A stretch of DNA of 20,058 bases from a virus. Positions 1 through 7,153 of this stretch are shown here, piece after piece. The notes under the pieces are model-generated. The model worked only from the letters and a program-made list of their open reading frames with translations. It had not been told where the DNA came from and searched no databases. Each line of letters begins with the position of its first letter. Within the stretch, counting starts at the first letter, position 1. The DNA is taken from the IMG/VR virus record IMGVR_UViG_3300042868_003346, positions 1 to 20,058 of that record; one strand, written 5' to 3'. The position numbers and the translations under genes were made by a program.

Positions 1-1
1 A

Positions 2-586
2 TATCAAACTGATAAAAGTTCTAGATTAACTGATAAGCAAATTGATAATGTAACAAAAGATATAGATAAGTTAAATACAACCTTACTTCAATACACTGAT
101 TCAATTAATAAATTATCAGTAGCATCAACTCAAGCTAAGTTAAAAAATAATTTAACATCCGACCTAGGCCCGTTGCAATTTATATCAGAGACATTTAATG
201 TAAAAATGGATTCAGTTGTTAATGCATTGATTATACTATTTATAATTGTATTTGATCCATTGGCAATTTGTTTAGTACTAGCATATAATTTCATGAAGCG
301 TCAAAATGAAATAGAGCCCGAAATTAGTACGTCTAATGAAGTTGATAATCTACCAGTTGAATTGGATCAAGCTAGTCTTGTAGATATTATTACAGAACAA
401 GAAACACCGGTTAAACCATATGAAGATCGCATCGATACAAGAATAGAACCTGAAATTATAGTTGAATCGATGGATTTAATGTCGCCTGAGCCGTTATATG
501 AAGATACTATTATAGATATTAATGAAGTTCGTGCATTGAAAGCGGAAAAAGCGCAGCAAATGTATTCAGGCGGAATATCAGTTTAA
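2..586 (+). CDS. Phage membrane protein with coiled-coil N-terminal part (5' end missing)
   Basis: The frame is open from base 2, so this is the last 194 residues of a longer protein. The TTG at 173 is internal, not a start. The visible part begins with about 55 polar, helix-prone residues rich in Asp, Lys, Leu and Thr, compatible with a coiled coil. A hydrophobic stretch follows (about residues 70-96, from VVNALIILF to LAICLVLAYN) with the short motif FDPLA inside it, probably one long or two short membrane-spanning helices. The last 95 residues are strongly acidic and probably soluble. Similar FDPLA-containing membrane segments occur, as far as I recall, in hypothetical membrane proteins of large phages, but I know no function for them. 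The membrane location is well supported by hydrophobicity; the role is unknown. Confidence 0.75.
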   Translation, partial: YQTDKSSRLTDKQIDNVTKDIDKLNTTLLQYTDSINKLSVASTQAKLKNNLTSDLGPLQFISETFNVKMDSVVNALIILFIIVFDPLAICLVLAYNFMKRQNEIEPEISTSNEVDNLPVELDQASLVDIITEQETPVKPYEDRIDTRIEPEIIVESMDLMSPEPLYEDTIIDINEVRALKAEKAQQMYSGGISV

Positions 587-625
587 AATTTTGATTTACG
601 AGATTTTTTACTTATATTCATATTA

Positions 626-1135
626 ATGAAAATAAAAGAATCAATTTACAAGACTAAACATGTTGACGGTAAAAAATACGTACAATGTGAAAATTCTATT
701 CCCGATGGTAGATTTTGGAAAGGTAAAATTTGTAAAGAATATGTAGCAATCGCAGAAACATCTGTAGCTGCTGTATGTTATTTATGCGTAAATAAAATAG
801 TCGAAGCTCCTATATTTAAAGGAATTCAAGAAAAATCAGATAAACCTAAAGGGTGGAAATTTATGAAATTATATGTACATAAAGATGGTACAGTTTATCA
901 TAAAGGCGTCGAGCAACCTAGTTTAAAAGGTACATTGCCTGTTACTAATGTAGCAGATAAACCAGAAAAGAAACGTTTATCTAAACAAGAAAAATCAGAT
1001 CGAGTATTAGTAGTAGGTAAAGAAATTCAAAGTCTAAAAGCTGAATTATTTGCCGAAACTAGAAAAGGTAAAAAGGCTGAGATTACAAAAAAGTTATCTA
1101 AATTAAATAGAGAATTATCTAAACTATCAAAATAA
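626..1135 (+). CDS. Hypothetical protein with a possible four-Cys zinc site
   Basis: This 169-residue protein is not recognised. The N-terminal 55 residues hold four cysteines (C21, C36, C51, C54) in a C-x14-C-x14-C-x2-C arrangement that could bind one zinc ion; this is inferred from spacing alone. A middle part (about 75-110) contains the string KGWKFMKLYVHKDG and looks like a small beta-rich fold. The C-terminal 60 residues are very rich in Lys, Glu and Leu and probably form a basic coiled-coil helix that could contact nucleic acid or another protein. The start follows a 39-base AT-rich gap with no Shine-Dalgarno sequence. The stop lies 5 bases before the ClpP-like gene, so the two are probably co-transcribed. 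A minus-strand frame over the Lys-rich end is only a shadow. Confidence 0.8.
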   Translation: MKIKESIYKTKHVDGKKYVQCENSIPDGRFWKGKICKEYVAIAETSVAAVCYLCVNKIVEAPIFKGIQEKSDKPKGWKFMKLYVHKDGTVYHKGVEQPSLKGTLPVTNVADKPEKKRLSKQEKSDRVLVVGKEIQSLKAELFAETRKGKKAEITKKLSKLNRELSKLSK

Positions 1136-1140
1136 AAGTT

Positions 1141-1779
1141 ATGACTAAAAAAAATATATACGATGAAGGACCTAACGCTCAAATGAAATTGAGTGATCCT
1201 AAACAACTTAACCAATTGGAAAAAGAATTTGAACAAGATGTATATAAAGAATTTGAATTTGGATTTAATTCAAAAGATTCGGTTATTTATTTACATGGTG
1301 ATATTCAAAATGGAAATTTATTTGATATCGTTTCTAAATGTAGATTGATCTTAAATTATCGTCCGGAAGAAGATGCTGAAAAACCTATTACAGTATTGTT
1401 AAATTCGAACGGCGGCGATGTATACGAAGCATTAGGTATTATTGATTATTTTGATTCATTATCAGTACCTGTTAACATTATTGCTAGAGGAAGAGCAATG
1501 TCAGCCGCAGCAATGATTTTATGTTCAGCCTCAGGTGTACGAGCAGCATCAAAAAATACTACAATTATGCTTCATGAAGCTTCTGCAGAAATTTATGGTA
1601 AGACAGCTGACTTAAAAGCAAATGCAGATCATATTGATGAATTAGAAGATTCATTTTATAAAATGTTAGCAAGTAAATCTAATCAAACAGAAGAATTTTG
1701 GATTAAAGCATGTAGAAAAGATTTTTATATGACAGCTACCAAAGCTTTAGAATATGGATTAATTGACCAAATAGTATGA
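1141..1779 (+). CDS. ClpP-family serine protease (S14-like)
   Basis: The 212-residue length fits ClpP (about 200 residues). The core order matches the family: a first strand with VIYLHGDI (48-55), the LLNSNGGDVYEALGI segment (86-100) that forms the oxyanion region, the nucleophile Ser121 in GRAMSAAAM, His145 in IMLHEAS, and Asp194 in RKDFYMTA, followed by the family-typical ALEYGLID end. The triad is therefore complete and the enzyme is probably active. Tail-less phage ClpP homologues often act as prohead proteases or scaffold-cleaving enzymes. Here no capsid gene is in view, so an auxiliary role, or mixing with the host Clp machine, is equally possible. The stop overlaps the start of the HD-domain gene as ATGA, which suggests translational coupling. 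Family assignment is firm; biological role is inferred. Confidence 0.9.
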   Translation: MTKKNIYDEGPNAQMKLSDPKQLNQLEKEFEQDVYKEFEFGFNSKDSVIYLHGDIQNGNLFDIVSKCRLILNYRPEEDAEKPITVLLNSNGGDVYEALGIIDYFDSLSVPVNIIARGRAMSAAAMILCSASGVRAASKNTTIMLHEASAEIYGKTADLKANADHIDELEDSFYKMLASKSNQTEEFWIKACRKDFYMTATKALEYGLIDQIV

Positions 1780-2519
1780 AAGTAGACGTAGAAAAACAAT
1801 GGGAAGAATTAATGGGTTACATAGATACGTATGTAGCCCCTGATAGAAAAGATACAATGAAATTAATGTATGAAAATTTATCAGATAAAATTTGTACAGC
1901 TCCGGCATCAGGTAATTCAAATTATCATAACTGTTTTCCCGGTGGTTATATTGACCACGTAAATAGAGTAGTTAGATGTGCAATTAAATTACATGATATT
2001 TGGATTGAGAACGGCGCAATTGTAGGTAACTATACTCGCAATGAATTAGTATTCGCAGCAATTAATCACGATTTAGGTAAAGTAGGAACAGATACAGAAG
2101 ATTATTATATTCCAAATGACTCTAAATGGCATGTTGAACGAGGACAGATTTATAAAATTAATACAAATCTTACCTTTATGAAAGTACCTGATAGAAGTTT
2201 ATTTATGTTGCAACGATATAATATTCCGGTATCCGAGACTGAGTATTTAGCAATTAAATTACATGATGGTATGTATGCAAAAGGTAATGAATCTTATTTA
2301 ATGACTAATTCAGAAATGTCATTAAAAAATAATATGCCTATTTTATTACATCATGCAGATCATATGGCATCGCAAATTGAAGATGCGAATAAACATAAAG
2401 GTACTATTGAAAATGTAGTTGTTGAGCCGCAAAATAGAATTAAATCTAAAATGACAAACGTCAACAACCCAGTACAAGACGATGCATTAAAAGCTGCATT
2501 TGATTCTATATTTGGATAA
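1776..2519 (+). CDS. HD-domain metal-dependent phosphohydrolase
   Basis: This 247-residue protein carries the spaced His/Asp signature of HD hydrolases: His61 in GGYIDHVNRV, the His98-Asp99 doublet in AAINHDLGK, then KLHDGMY (His163, Asp164) and LLHHADHMAS (His192, His193, Asp195, His196). H...HD...D is the metal-binding set of the superfamily, whose members remove phosphates from nucleotides or cyclic or alarmone nucleotides. The substrate cannot be read from the sequence; nucleotide-pool control or destruction of a host signal are both possible. The C-terminus is a loosely attached tail ending in AAFDSIFG. Translation starts inside the ClpP-like stop codon (ATGA), with no Shine-Dalgarno site, so its synthesis probably depends on ribosomes finishing the protease. 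Confidence 0.87.
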   Translation: MKVDVEKQWEELMGYIDTYVAPDRKDTMKLMYENLSDKICTAPASGNSNYHNCFPGGYIDHVNRVVRCAIKLHDIWIENGAIVGNYTRNELVFAAINHDLGKVGTDTEDYYIPNDSKWHVERGQIYKINTNLTFMKVPDRSLFMLQRYNIPVSETEYLAIKLHDGMYAKGNESYLMTNSEMSLKNNMPILLHHADHMASQIEDANKHKGTIENVVVEPQNRIKSKMTNVNNPVQDDALKAAFDSIFG

Positions 2520-2523
2520 TAGT

Positions 2524-2802
2524 ATGATAATTACAATAATTTTATTTATATTAGTAGTTGGAGCAGGTTATGGTATTTATAATCTGCTCCAACAAAATGA
2601 ACAGTTAGAAGATTTAGTAAATGAACAAGCTACTAAATTAGCTGATATTAGAACTACAGTTTTAGATATTGAAGCTAAATTAATTTCCTTAGATATAAAA
2701 GGATCTTTTGAAGCAGATGATGAAGTAGGATTTTTCTTTACTGAACTTAAAAACTTAAGTAAGGAATTAACAAAAGGAGTGCAAGACACATATGACATTT
2801 GA
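2524..2802 (+). CDS. Small single-span membrane protein with coiled coil
   Basis: A 92-residue protein starting at ATG 2524, five bases after the HD-gene stop, in the leader ggataatagt seen before other genes here. An in-frame TTG at 2500 would add eight residues but lies inside the previous gene and is less likely. Residues 1-20 are hydrophobic (MIITIILFILVVG) and should be a membrane anchor. Residues about 22-60 are rich in Glu, Gln, Leu and Lys with heptad-like spacing and probably form a coiled coil. The end is acidic. The layout resembles an inner-membrane spanin, but no lipobox-bearing partner gene overlaps it, so I do not call it one. It overlaps the sigma-factor gene by 11 bases. Function unknown. 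Confidence 0.72.
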   Translation: MIITIILFILVVGAGYGIYNLLQQNEQLEDLVNEQATKLADIRTTVLDIEAKLISLDIKGSFEADDEVGFFFTELKNLSKELTKGVQDTYDI

Positions 2803-3562
2803 AGAATTAGAACAACTTGAGACTGAGTATTGGATAAAAAATAATACTAAAAAAGCTAAAAAACGTTATTTTACTGAAATAACAGAGCAGGCTATATTAG
2901 CATATAATGCTACTGAGGATGAATTAGATAGAAATAAAATTTACAATAAATTTATTCGGTATTCATTTGATAAATTATCAGAGAACCTAATTCATACATT
3001 TAAGTTTTATAACTTTGATGTTCCGTATGAAGACGTTAAAAATGAAACAATTGCATTTTTAAATGAAAAAATTCATAAATATTCAGACCCATCAAAAGGA
3101 AAAGCTTTTTCATATTTTTCAATCGTAGGTAAAAATTATTTGATTTATCATAATTCAAACAACTATGATAAGTTTAAGAATAAAGCAGATGTTGATGCAA
3201 TTGATGAAGCTCGTCAAATAATCAATGAAGTAACTAGAGCATCTGATGTAGAAGAAAAGTCAGAATTTATGGATGAGTTTATTAAATATGTTGATGATAA
3301 TTTAACAGTATTATTTAAGTCTCAAGTAGATATGTCAGTTGCAGATTCAGTATTAGAGTTATTTCGTACTAGAGAAAATATTGAAAACTTTAATAAAAAG
3401 GCTTTATATATTATGATACGAGATCGTACCGGAGTTAAGACTCAGTATATTACAAAAGTAGTAAATATACTAAAACGTATGTACGCTGAAATGTATTATC
3501 AGTTTTTGCAAACCGGAAAGGTTAAGTATACAATTACTAAAAAATCCGAATTTATGGTTTAA
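2792..3562 (+). CDS. 55: Late-transcription sigma factor, T4 gp55-like
   Basis: In T4, gp55 replaces the host sigma factor and directs RNA polymerase, with the sliding clamp, to late promoters. This 256-residue protein (T4 gp55 is about 185) has the hallmark central region: FYNFDVPYEDVKNE, then KYSDPSKGKAFSYFSIVGKNYLI (about residues 93-119), the sigma region 2-like helix seen in gp55 proteins. An N-terminal helical part contains the AILAYNATEDELDR segment that aligns by eye with gp55. The C-terminal third has a helix-turn-helix-like stretch and ends in the hydrophobic EFMV, where gp55 proteins carry a clamp-contact tail. The start has an AGGAG at 2775-2779, 12 bases upstream, one of the few Shine-Dalgarno-like sites here. 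The gene precedes the structural module it probably activates. Confidence 0.8.
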   Translation: MTFEELEQLETEYWIKNNTKKAKKRYFTEITEQAILAYNATEDELDRNKIYNKFIRYSFDKLSENLIHTFKFYNFDVPYEDVKNETIAFLNEKIHKYSDPSKGKAFSYFSIVGKNYLIYHNSNNYDKFKNKADVDAIDEARQIINEVTRASDVEEKSEFMDEFIKYVDDNLTVLFKSQVDMSVADSVLELFRTRENIENFNKKALYIMIRDRTGVKTQYITKVVNILKRMYAEMYYQFLQTGKVKYTITKKSEFMV

Positions 3563-3585
3563 GTATATTTATATATAAACCGTAA
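3552..3585. other. Hairpin over the end of the sigma-factor gene
   Basis: Bases 3552-3561 pair with 3576-3585 (core GGTTTA with TAAACC, one G-T wobble). A two-base bulge (AG) and a further four pairs (TATA with TATA, 3564-3567 and 3572-3575) close on a TTTA loop, giving 14 pairs in all. It includes the stop codon at 3560-3562 and ends five bases before the next ATG. No T-run follows, so a simple intrinsic terminator is unlikely; RNA processing, transcript protection or translational control are options. The loop side contains the octamer ATATTTAT (3565-3572) seen in other gaps. Confidence 0.5.
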
Positions 3586-3589
3586 TAGT

Positions 3590-4024
3590 ATGGAAGGATT
3601 TAACATAGAACTTTTTAAAGGTAAATCATTTTCAGACTTATTAAAAGACATTTATAGTAACTCTCAAAAGAAAGATAGACAAATAAATGTATTAATATCT
3701 GAACTAAGACCTTTAATAAAGAACATAGGTGACGCAACAGTTATAGTCCCTTTAATTAAAGAATATTTAGAAGTAGGTGTAAAAAATGATGAGCACCTAG
3801 TAAAATTAGCCGCTGTAGTACAACGGTTAATTTCTACTAATAATAAGGTCCAAGCCGAGACAGGTCAGTCATGGATGTTATCTGACGAAGAAAAGAAACA
3901 GTTACTGGAAGAATTAGATTCATTAGACGTTAGTCATACTGAAATTAATCAAAAGGTTATTGAACTTTCAGCTACTCAAAACGAAGTAGAGCAGTCAATT
4001 GATAATATTGAGGACGAATTATAA
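3590..4024 (+). CDS. Conserved-looking helical phage protein of unknown function
   Basis: This 144-residue protein is not recognised with certainty. It appears all-helical: an N-terminal segment (residues 10-30, FKGKSFSDLLKDIYSNSQKK), a central compact region rich in Leu, Ile and Val (33-85, containing LIKNIGDATVIVPLIKEYL), a Gln/Trp-bearing linker (90-97), and an acidic C-terminal coiled-coil helix ending in EDEL. The stop overlaps the next start as TAATG, so it is coupled to the spike-like gene. Its place between the late sigma factor and the baseplate spike allows two guesses: a late-transcription accessory factor, by analogy with T4 gp33, or a tail-assembly or structural protein. Neither is shown by a motif. 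The start follows the leader cgtaatagt with no Shine-Dalgarno site. Confidence 0.75.
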   Translation: MEGFNIELFKGKSFSDLLKDIYSNSQKKDRQINVLISELRPLIKNIGDATVIVPLIKEYLEVGVKNDEHLVKLAAVVQRLISTNNKVQAETGQSWMLSDEEKKQLLEELDSLDVSHTEINQKVIELSATQNEVEQSIDNIEDEL

Positions 4025-5433
4025 TGTTAGATAAGTTTAAGACATCAGCCGGTGAATTAGAAATAGTTCCTGCAGAAGTATTATCTGTTAATTTTTCGGA
4101 TTCAAATCCGACATTAGTTAATACAATTCGAGTTAAAGTCTTAGACCGACAAACAGCTGCTAGTACTGATACATCATTAAATTCATTAATTGCACGTCCA
4201 TTAAGTTCGTTAGTTAAACGAATTCCATTAGTTCATGAAGTAGTATTATTAATAAAAGCTCCGTCTGCGTATACAAATGGAATTCGTGTTGATAATGATA
4301 ACTATTACATTGACGTTGTAGGTTTAGCTAGTAACTTAAATCATAATTCATTACCAAAAGTTTCTAAAGTAAATGTATTAGGTACTACTAAAACAAATAG
4401 TACATCGTATTCTAATTCGCAGACAGGTAATGTTAAAGTTAATACTACAACAGACTCTACGTTAGATAATAATTTTACGGAAAATTCTTTAGTAAAAGCT
4501 TTACAACCATATGTAGGTGATGTATTATTAGAAGGTCGATTTGGTAATTCGATTAGATTTTCATCTACTCAAAAAAATACATCATTATTTTCAAAAATAC
4601 CTAGATGGTCTCAAGGTAATACAGGTGATCCTATTTTAATAATTAGAAATACTAGACAGTCGACAAATACAAATCGACAAAATGATTTTACTACTGAAGA
4701 TTTTAATTTAGATGATTCAGTAATTGCATTAACTAGTGGTCAACAATTAGAATTTACACCTAATACAACAGTAGATGTTGCATTAAAATCAGAAGGATTA
4801 AATACTTGGCAAAAAGATAAATGGGGTAAAATACCAAATGCATTAATATCATCGGGTCGAGTTACTGTTAATTCAACTGCTAAAGAAGTATCTGTATTTG
4901 GTAAAGATGGAATTTCATTAGCTTCAGATAATAGCGTAACTGTTGATTCATCTAAAAACATTGTATTCAATGGTTCGGAAATTAAATTAGGAAATAATGC
5001 AACTGAACAATTAGTATTAGGTAATCAGTTAGTAACTTGGTTAAACAATTTAATTACAACATTAAGTACATTAACTGTTACTACCGCAGCTGGTCCGTCA
5101 GCGCCATTAATTACTAGTCCGCAATGGGCAGCAATTCAATCATTGCAAGGTCAGTTAAATACATTGTTAAGTTTAAATGTTAAAGTAGCTAAGACATTAT
5201 CTACTACCGCAACATCGGGTAAGTCTAGTCCATTCTTTAAAAATTCAGGTAATCCTGATTATTCAGTTTCAGAACAACGTAAACAGTCATTAACTCAAGA
5301 ACGAGATGCTATTATTGATAAAGAAAATACATTAGGTACTTTATCAGTTCCAGATCGAGAACGAAAACAGTTAATAGAACGTATATTATTATATCAGTCT
5401 GAGTTAAATTCAGAAATACCTAAACCTAGTTAA
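4024..5433 (+). CDS. Baseplate central spike/hub-like structural protein (gp5/gpV-like, no lysozyme domain)
   Basis: A 469-residue tail protein. Residues 1-115 are beta-rich (VLSVNFSDSNPTLVNTIRVKVLD, then YYIDVVGLA) and resemble the oligomer-binding fold that opens spike proteins. A Ser/Thr/Asn-rich linker follows (about 120-155). Residues 162-215 hold the segment GDVLLEGRFGNSIRFSST and a GDPILIIRN strand, found in spike- or hub-type proteins of T4-like phages. Residues about 255-325 show the regular short strands of a triple beta-helix needle (VTVDSSKNIVFNGSEIKLG). The last 135 residues are helical. T4 gp5 carries a lysozyme domain between its OB fold and needle; none is visible here, and a separate cell-wall hydrolase gene follows at once. 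Structural assignment is likely, the exact T4 counterpart is inferred. Confidence 0.68.
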   Translation: MLDKFKTSAGELEIVPAEVLSVNFSDSNPTLVNTIRVKVLDRQTAASTDTSLNSLIARPLSSLVKRIPLVHEVVLLIKAPSAYTNGIRVDNDNYYIDVVGLASNLNHNSLPKVSKVNVLGTTKTNSTSYSNSQTGNVKVNTTTDSTLDNNFTENSLVKALQPYVGDVLLEGRFGNSIRFSSTQKNTSLFSKIPRWSQGNTGDPILIIRNTRQSTNTNRQNDFTTEDFNLDDSVIALTSGQQLEFTPNTTVDVALKSEGLNTWQKDKWGKIPNALISSGRVTVNSTAKEVSVFGKDGISLASDNSVTVDSSKNIVFNGSEIKLGNNATEQLVLGNQLVTWLNNLITTLSTLTVTTAAGPSAPLITSPQWAAIQSLQGQLNTLLSLNVKVAKTLSTTATSGKSSPFFKNSGNPDYSVSEQRKQSLTQERDAIIDKENTLGTLSVPDRERKQLIERILLYQSELNSEIPKPS

Positions 5434-5434
5434 T

Positions 5435-6157
5435 ATGCCAAATGATTTAAATATAAATGATCCGGAATTAGAAGATGACGAAATCATTGAACCGGATTCA
5501 GAGGAAGAACAAGACTTAGATGAATCTACGGTAGATTTTTTTAAGTCATTGGCAGTTTCAACACCAACTGAAACTGATCCGGAGGCAATTGACCCTGCGG
5601 GTATTGCAGTTAATAACGAAGATGTACAAAAGATATTAAAGGCAATAAAAATTGCAAAACAAGATTGGTTAAACAATGTAAAAGAATCAGGTCGTGATAA
5701 TACCGGTAGTCCTAGAATTTTGCAAATGCAAAAAAATACAGGAGCAATTGCACAAGCTTGGTGTGCTTCTGCAGTTACTACATGGTGGAAAGAATCAGGA
5801 CTATTACCATCGAATTGGAATGGATCCGCATCAGTAGTTGCATGGACAGAATGGGCAAAGAAAAATAAACGATGGAGTAAAACTCCAATGCCTGGCGCTG
5901 CAATAATATATGATTTTGAGGGCGGTCGATCTGCCGGCGGCGATCATATTGGTTTATGTGTAGCAGTAGAAGGCGGAAAAGTTGCATCAATTGATGGAAA
6001 TTATGGAGATAAAGTTTCTGCATATCAACCAAATTTGGCTACTGTATTAGGATATGTATTACCAGTAACAGGTAGTACAATTGATATATTTAATGAATTA
6101 TCATCAGAAGTTAGATTAGCTGACTTTAAGAAATCAAAACCGCAAAAGTATAGCTAA
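5435..6157 (+). CDS. CHAP-domain peptidoglycan hydrolase, probably baseplate-borne
   Basis: CHAP enzymes cut peptidoglycan as amidases or endopeptidases through a Cys-His pair. In this 240-residue protein the nucleophile is probably Cys110 in AQAWCASAVTTWW and the base His171 in AGGDHIGLCV, with a polar third residue in SIDGNYGD (Asp187 or Asn189). PMPGAAIIYD before the His is also typical. Residues 8-56 are very acidic and low in complexity, perhaps a flexible tether or a docking tail. The gene starts one base after the spike-like gene and is followed by gp25 and gp6 genes. The enzyme therefore most likely rides on the tail tip and opens the wall during DNA injection, doing the job of the lysozyme domain missing from the spike. 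A role in end-of-cycle lysis is less likely because no holin is next to it. Confidence 0.85.
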   Translation: MPNDLNINDPELEDDEIIEPDSEEEQDLDESTVDFFKSLAVSTPTETDPEAIDPAGIAVNNEDVQKILKAIKIAKQDWLNNVKESGRDNTGSPRILQMQKNTGAIAQAWCASAVTTWWKESGLLPSNWNGSASVVAWTEWAKKNKRWSKTPMPGAAIIYDFEGGRSAGGDHIGLCVAVEGGKVASIDGNYGDKVSAYQPNLATVLGYVLPVTGSTIDIFNELSSEVRLADFKKSKPQKYS

Positions 6158-6189
6158 TTGTAGAATAACTATAATTATTTAAAAGAATT

Positions 6190-6681
6190 ATGAATACAAA
6201 AGAGTTTGTACAGGCAATACGCCAAATTATTAAAGAAGAAGTACAAAAAACTGTTAAACGAGAAATTCAAGTTTTGTTAAGTGAATCTAAAACGATTGAT
6301 ACGTCGTTAATAGATATTGTTGAACCTAGAGTTAAAGTACAGCCTAGAAAGCCGCAACCGCAACGTACCTTTTCAAAAAATCCGGTATTAAATGAAATTT
6401 TAAATTCAACAGCTCCGATGTCTAAGCATGATAGTTATATACAAGAATCATTTATGCAAGAAACGGTTGCAGAAGTAAATTATAATGACCATTCAGAATG
6501 GCCAACAATGCGTAATATGTCAGGAATGTCAAATAAAATTGGCGTAGCTTCTATGTTACCAACTACCGATACCGAAGGAAGGCCGTTAAACAATGTACAT
6601 GTACCTGAGGAAGTAGCAAATGCATTAACAAAAGATTATTCTGCGTTAATGAAAGCAATTAATAAGAAAAAAGGAAATTAA
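6190..6681 (+). CDS. Hypothetical protein in baseplate operon
   Basis: A 163-residue protein not recognised by motif. Residues 1-33 form a strongly charged amphipathic helix (EFVQAIRQIIKEEVQKTVKR), followed by a basic Pro/Arg-rich linker (46-60) with the string KNPVLNEIL after it. The middle is Met/Ser/Asn-rich and probably disordered. The end (EEVANALTKDYSALMKAINK) is again helical and basic. The pattern, two helices joined by a flexible region, fits a small tail-assembly or bridging component. It lies 32 bases after the CHAP gene and 3 bases before the gp25-like gene, so it is inside the baseplate operon. The 6158-6189 gap holds a weak five-pair AT hairpin (6164-6168 with 6175-6179) and no clear promoter. 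Confidence 0.72.
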   Translation: MNTKEFVQAIRQIIKEEVQKTVKREIQVLLSESKTIDTSLIDIVEPRVKVQPRKPQPQRTFSKNPVLNEILNSTAPMSKHDSYIQESFMQETVAEVNYNDHSEWPTMRNMSGMSNKIGVASMLPTTDTEGRPLNNVHVPEEVANALTKDYSALMKAINKKKGN

Positions 6682-6684
6682 TAA

Positions 6685-7152
6685 GTGGCAATAGAACAAC
6701 GAAATAAAGCTGTAATAGATACAGAACCAGATGTAGCAATAGGATTAAAATTACCTATTGTTTCTACTAATGGCAGATTATTTCCGTTAAACTACACCAC
6801 CGATGATCAACTTTTTACAAATGTAAAAAATTTATTATTAACTAGTCCCGGTGAAAGATTATTTCATCCGGAATTTGGAACTGATATTAGAAAATCTTTA
6901 TTTGAACCTAATACATCTAAGTTAATAGGTAAAATAAAAGATTCAATTGTAACGGCAATTGGATATTGGATTCCAAATGCTAGTATTGTTACGTTAGATG
7001 TAGAGCCATTAACAGTTGCAACTGGAATAGTTGAAGAAAATGGCGTTGCTATTAGTTTAGTAATTCAAAATAATACATCAGGTGTAACGCAACCAGTTAC
7101 ATTTTTAGCTACCCCGTCGGGTATAGAAGAAACATCAGAATTAGCAATATAA
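6685..7152 (+). CDS. 25: Baseplate wedge protein, T4 gp25-like
   Basis: The gp25/GPW family forms the sheath-contacting part of the baseplate wedge in contractile tails and related injection machines. The 155-residue protein (T4 gp25 is about 132) shows the family core: DDQLFTNVKNLLLTSPGERLF (40-60) followed by HPEFGTDIRKSLFEP (61-75), including the near-invariant PGER and the G-x-D/G that follow it. Residues 100-125 give the VTLDVEP strand and a short tail follows. The gene starts with GTG at 6685, preceded by AAGGAA at 6671-6676; no ATG in frame would give the conserved N-terminus. It sits directly before gp6, as in most contractile-tail phages and type VI-like systems. Confidence 0.92.
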   Translation: MAIEQRNKAVIDTEPDVAIGLKLPIVSTNGRLFPLNYTTDDQLFTNVKNLLLTSPGERLFHPEFGTDIRKSLFEPNTSKLIGKIKDSIVTAIGYWIPNASIVTLDVEPLTVATGIVEENGVAISLVIQNNTSGVTQPVTFLATPSGIEETSELAI

Positions 7153-7153
7153 C

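Noticed and set aside
173-175. TTG at 173 as the start of the first gene
   Set aside because: The frame is open to base 2 with protein-like composition, so the gene begins upstream of the window.
2500-2523. TTG at 2500 as the start of the small membrane protein
   Set aside because: It would extend the protein into the HD gene; ATG 2524 gives a clean hydrophobic N-terminus and has the taatagt leader seen at other genes.
2524-2802. Spanin or holin for lysis
   Set aside because: One membrane span and a coiled coil fit an inner spanin, but no lipobox-bearing partner, holin or endolysin is adjacent.
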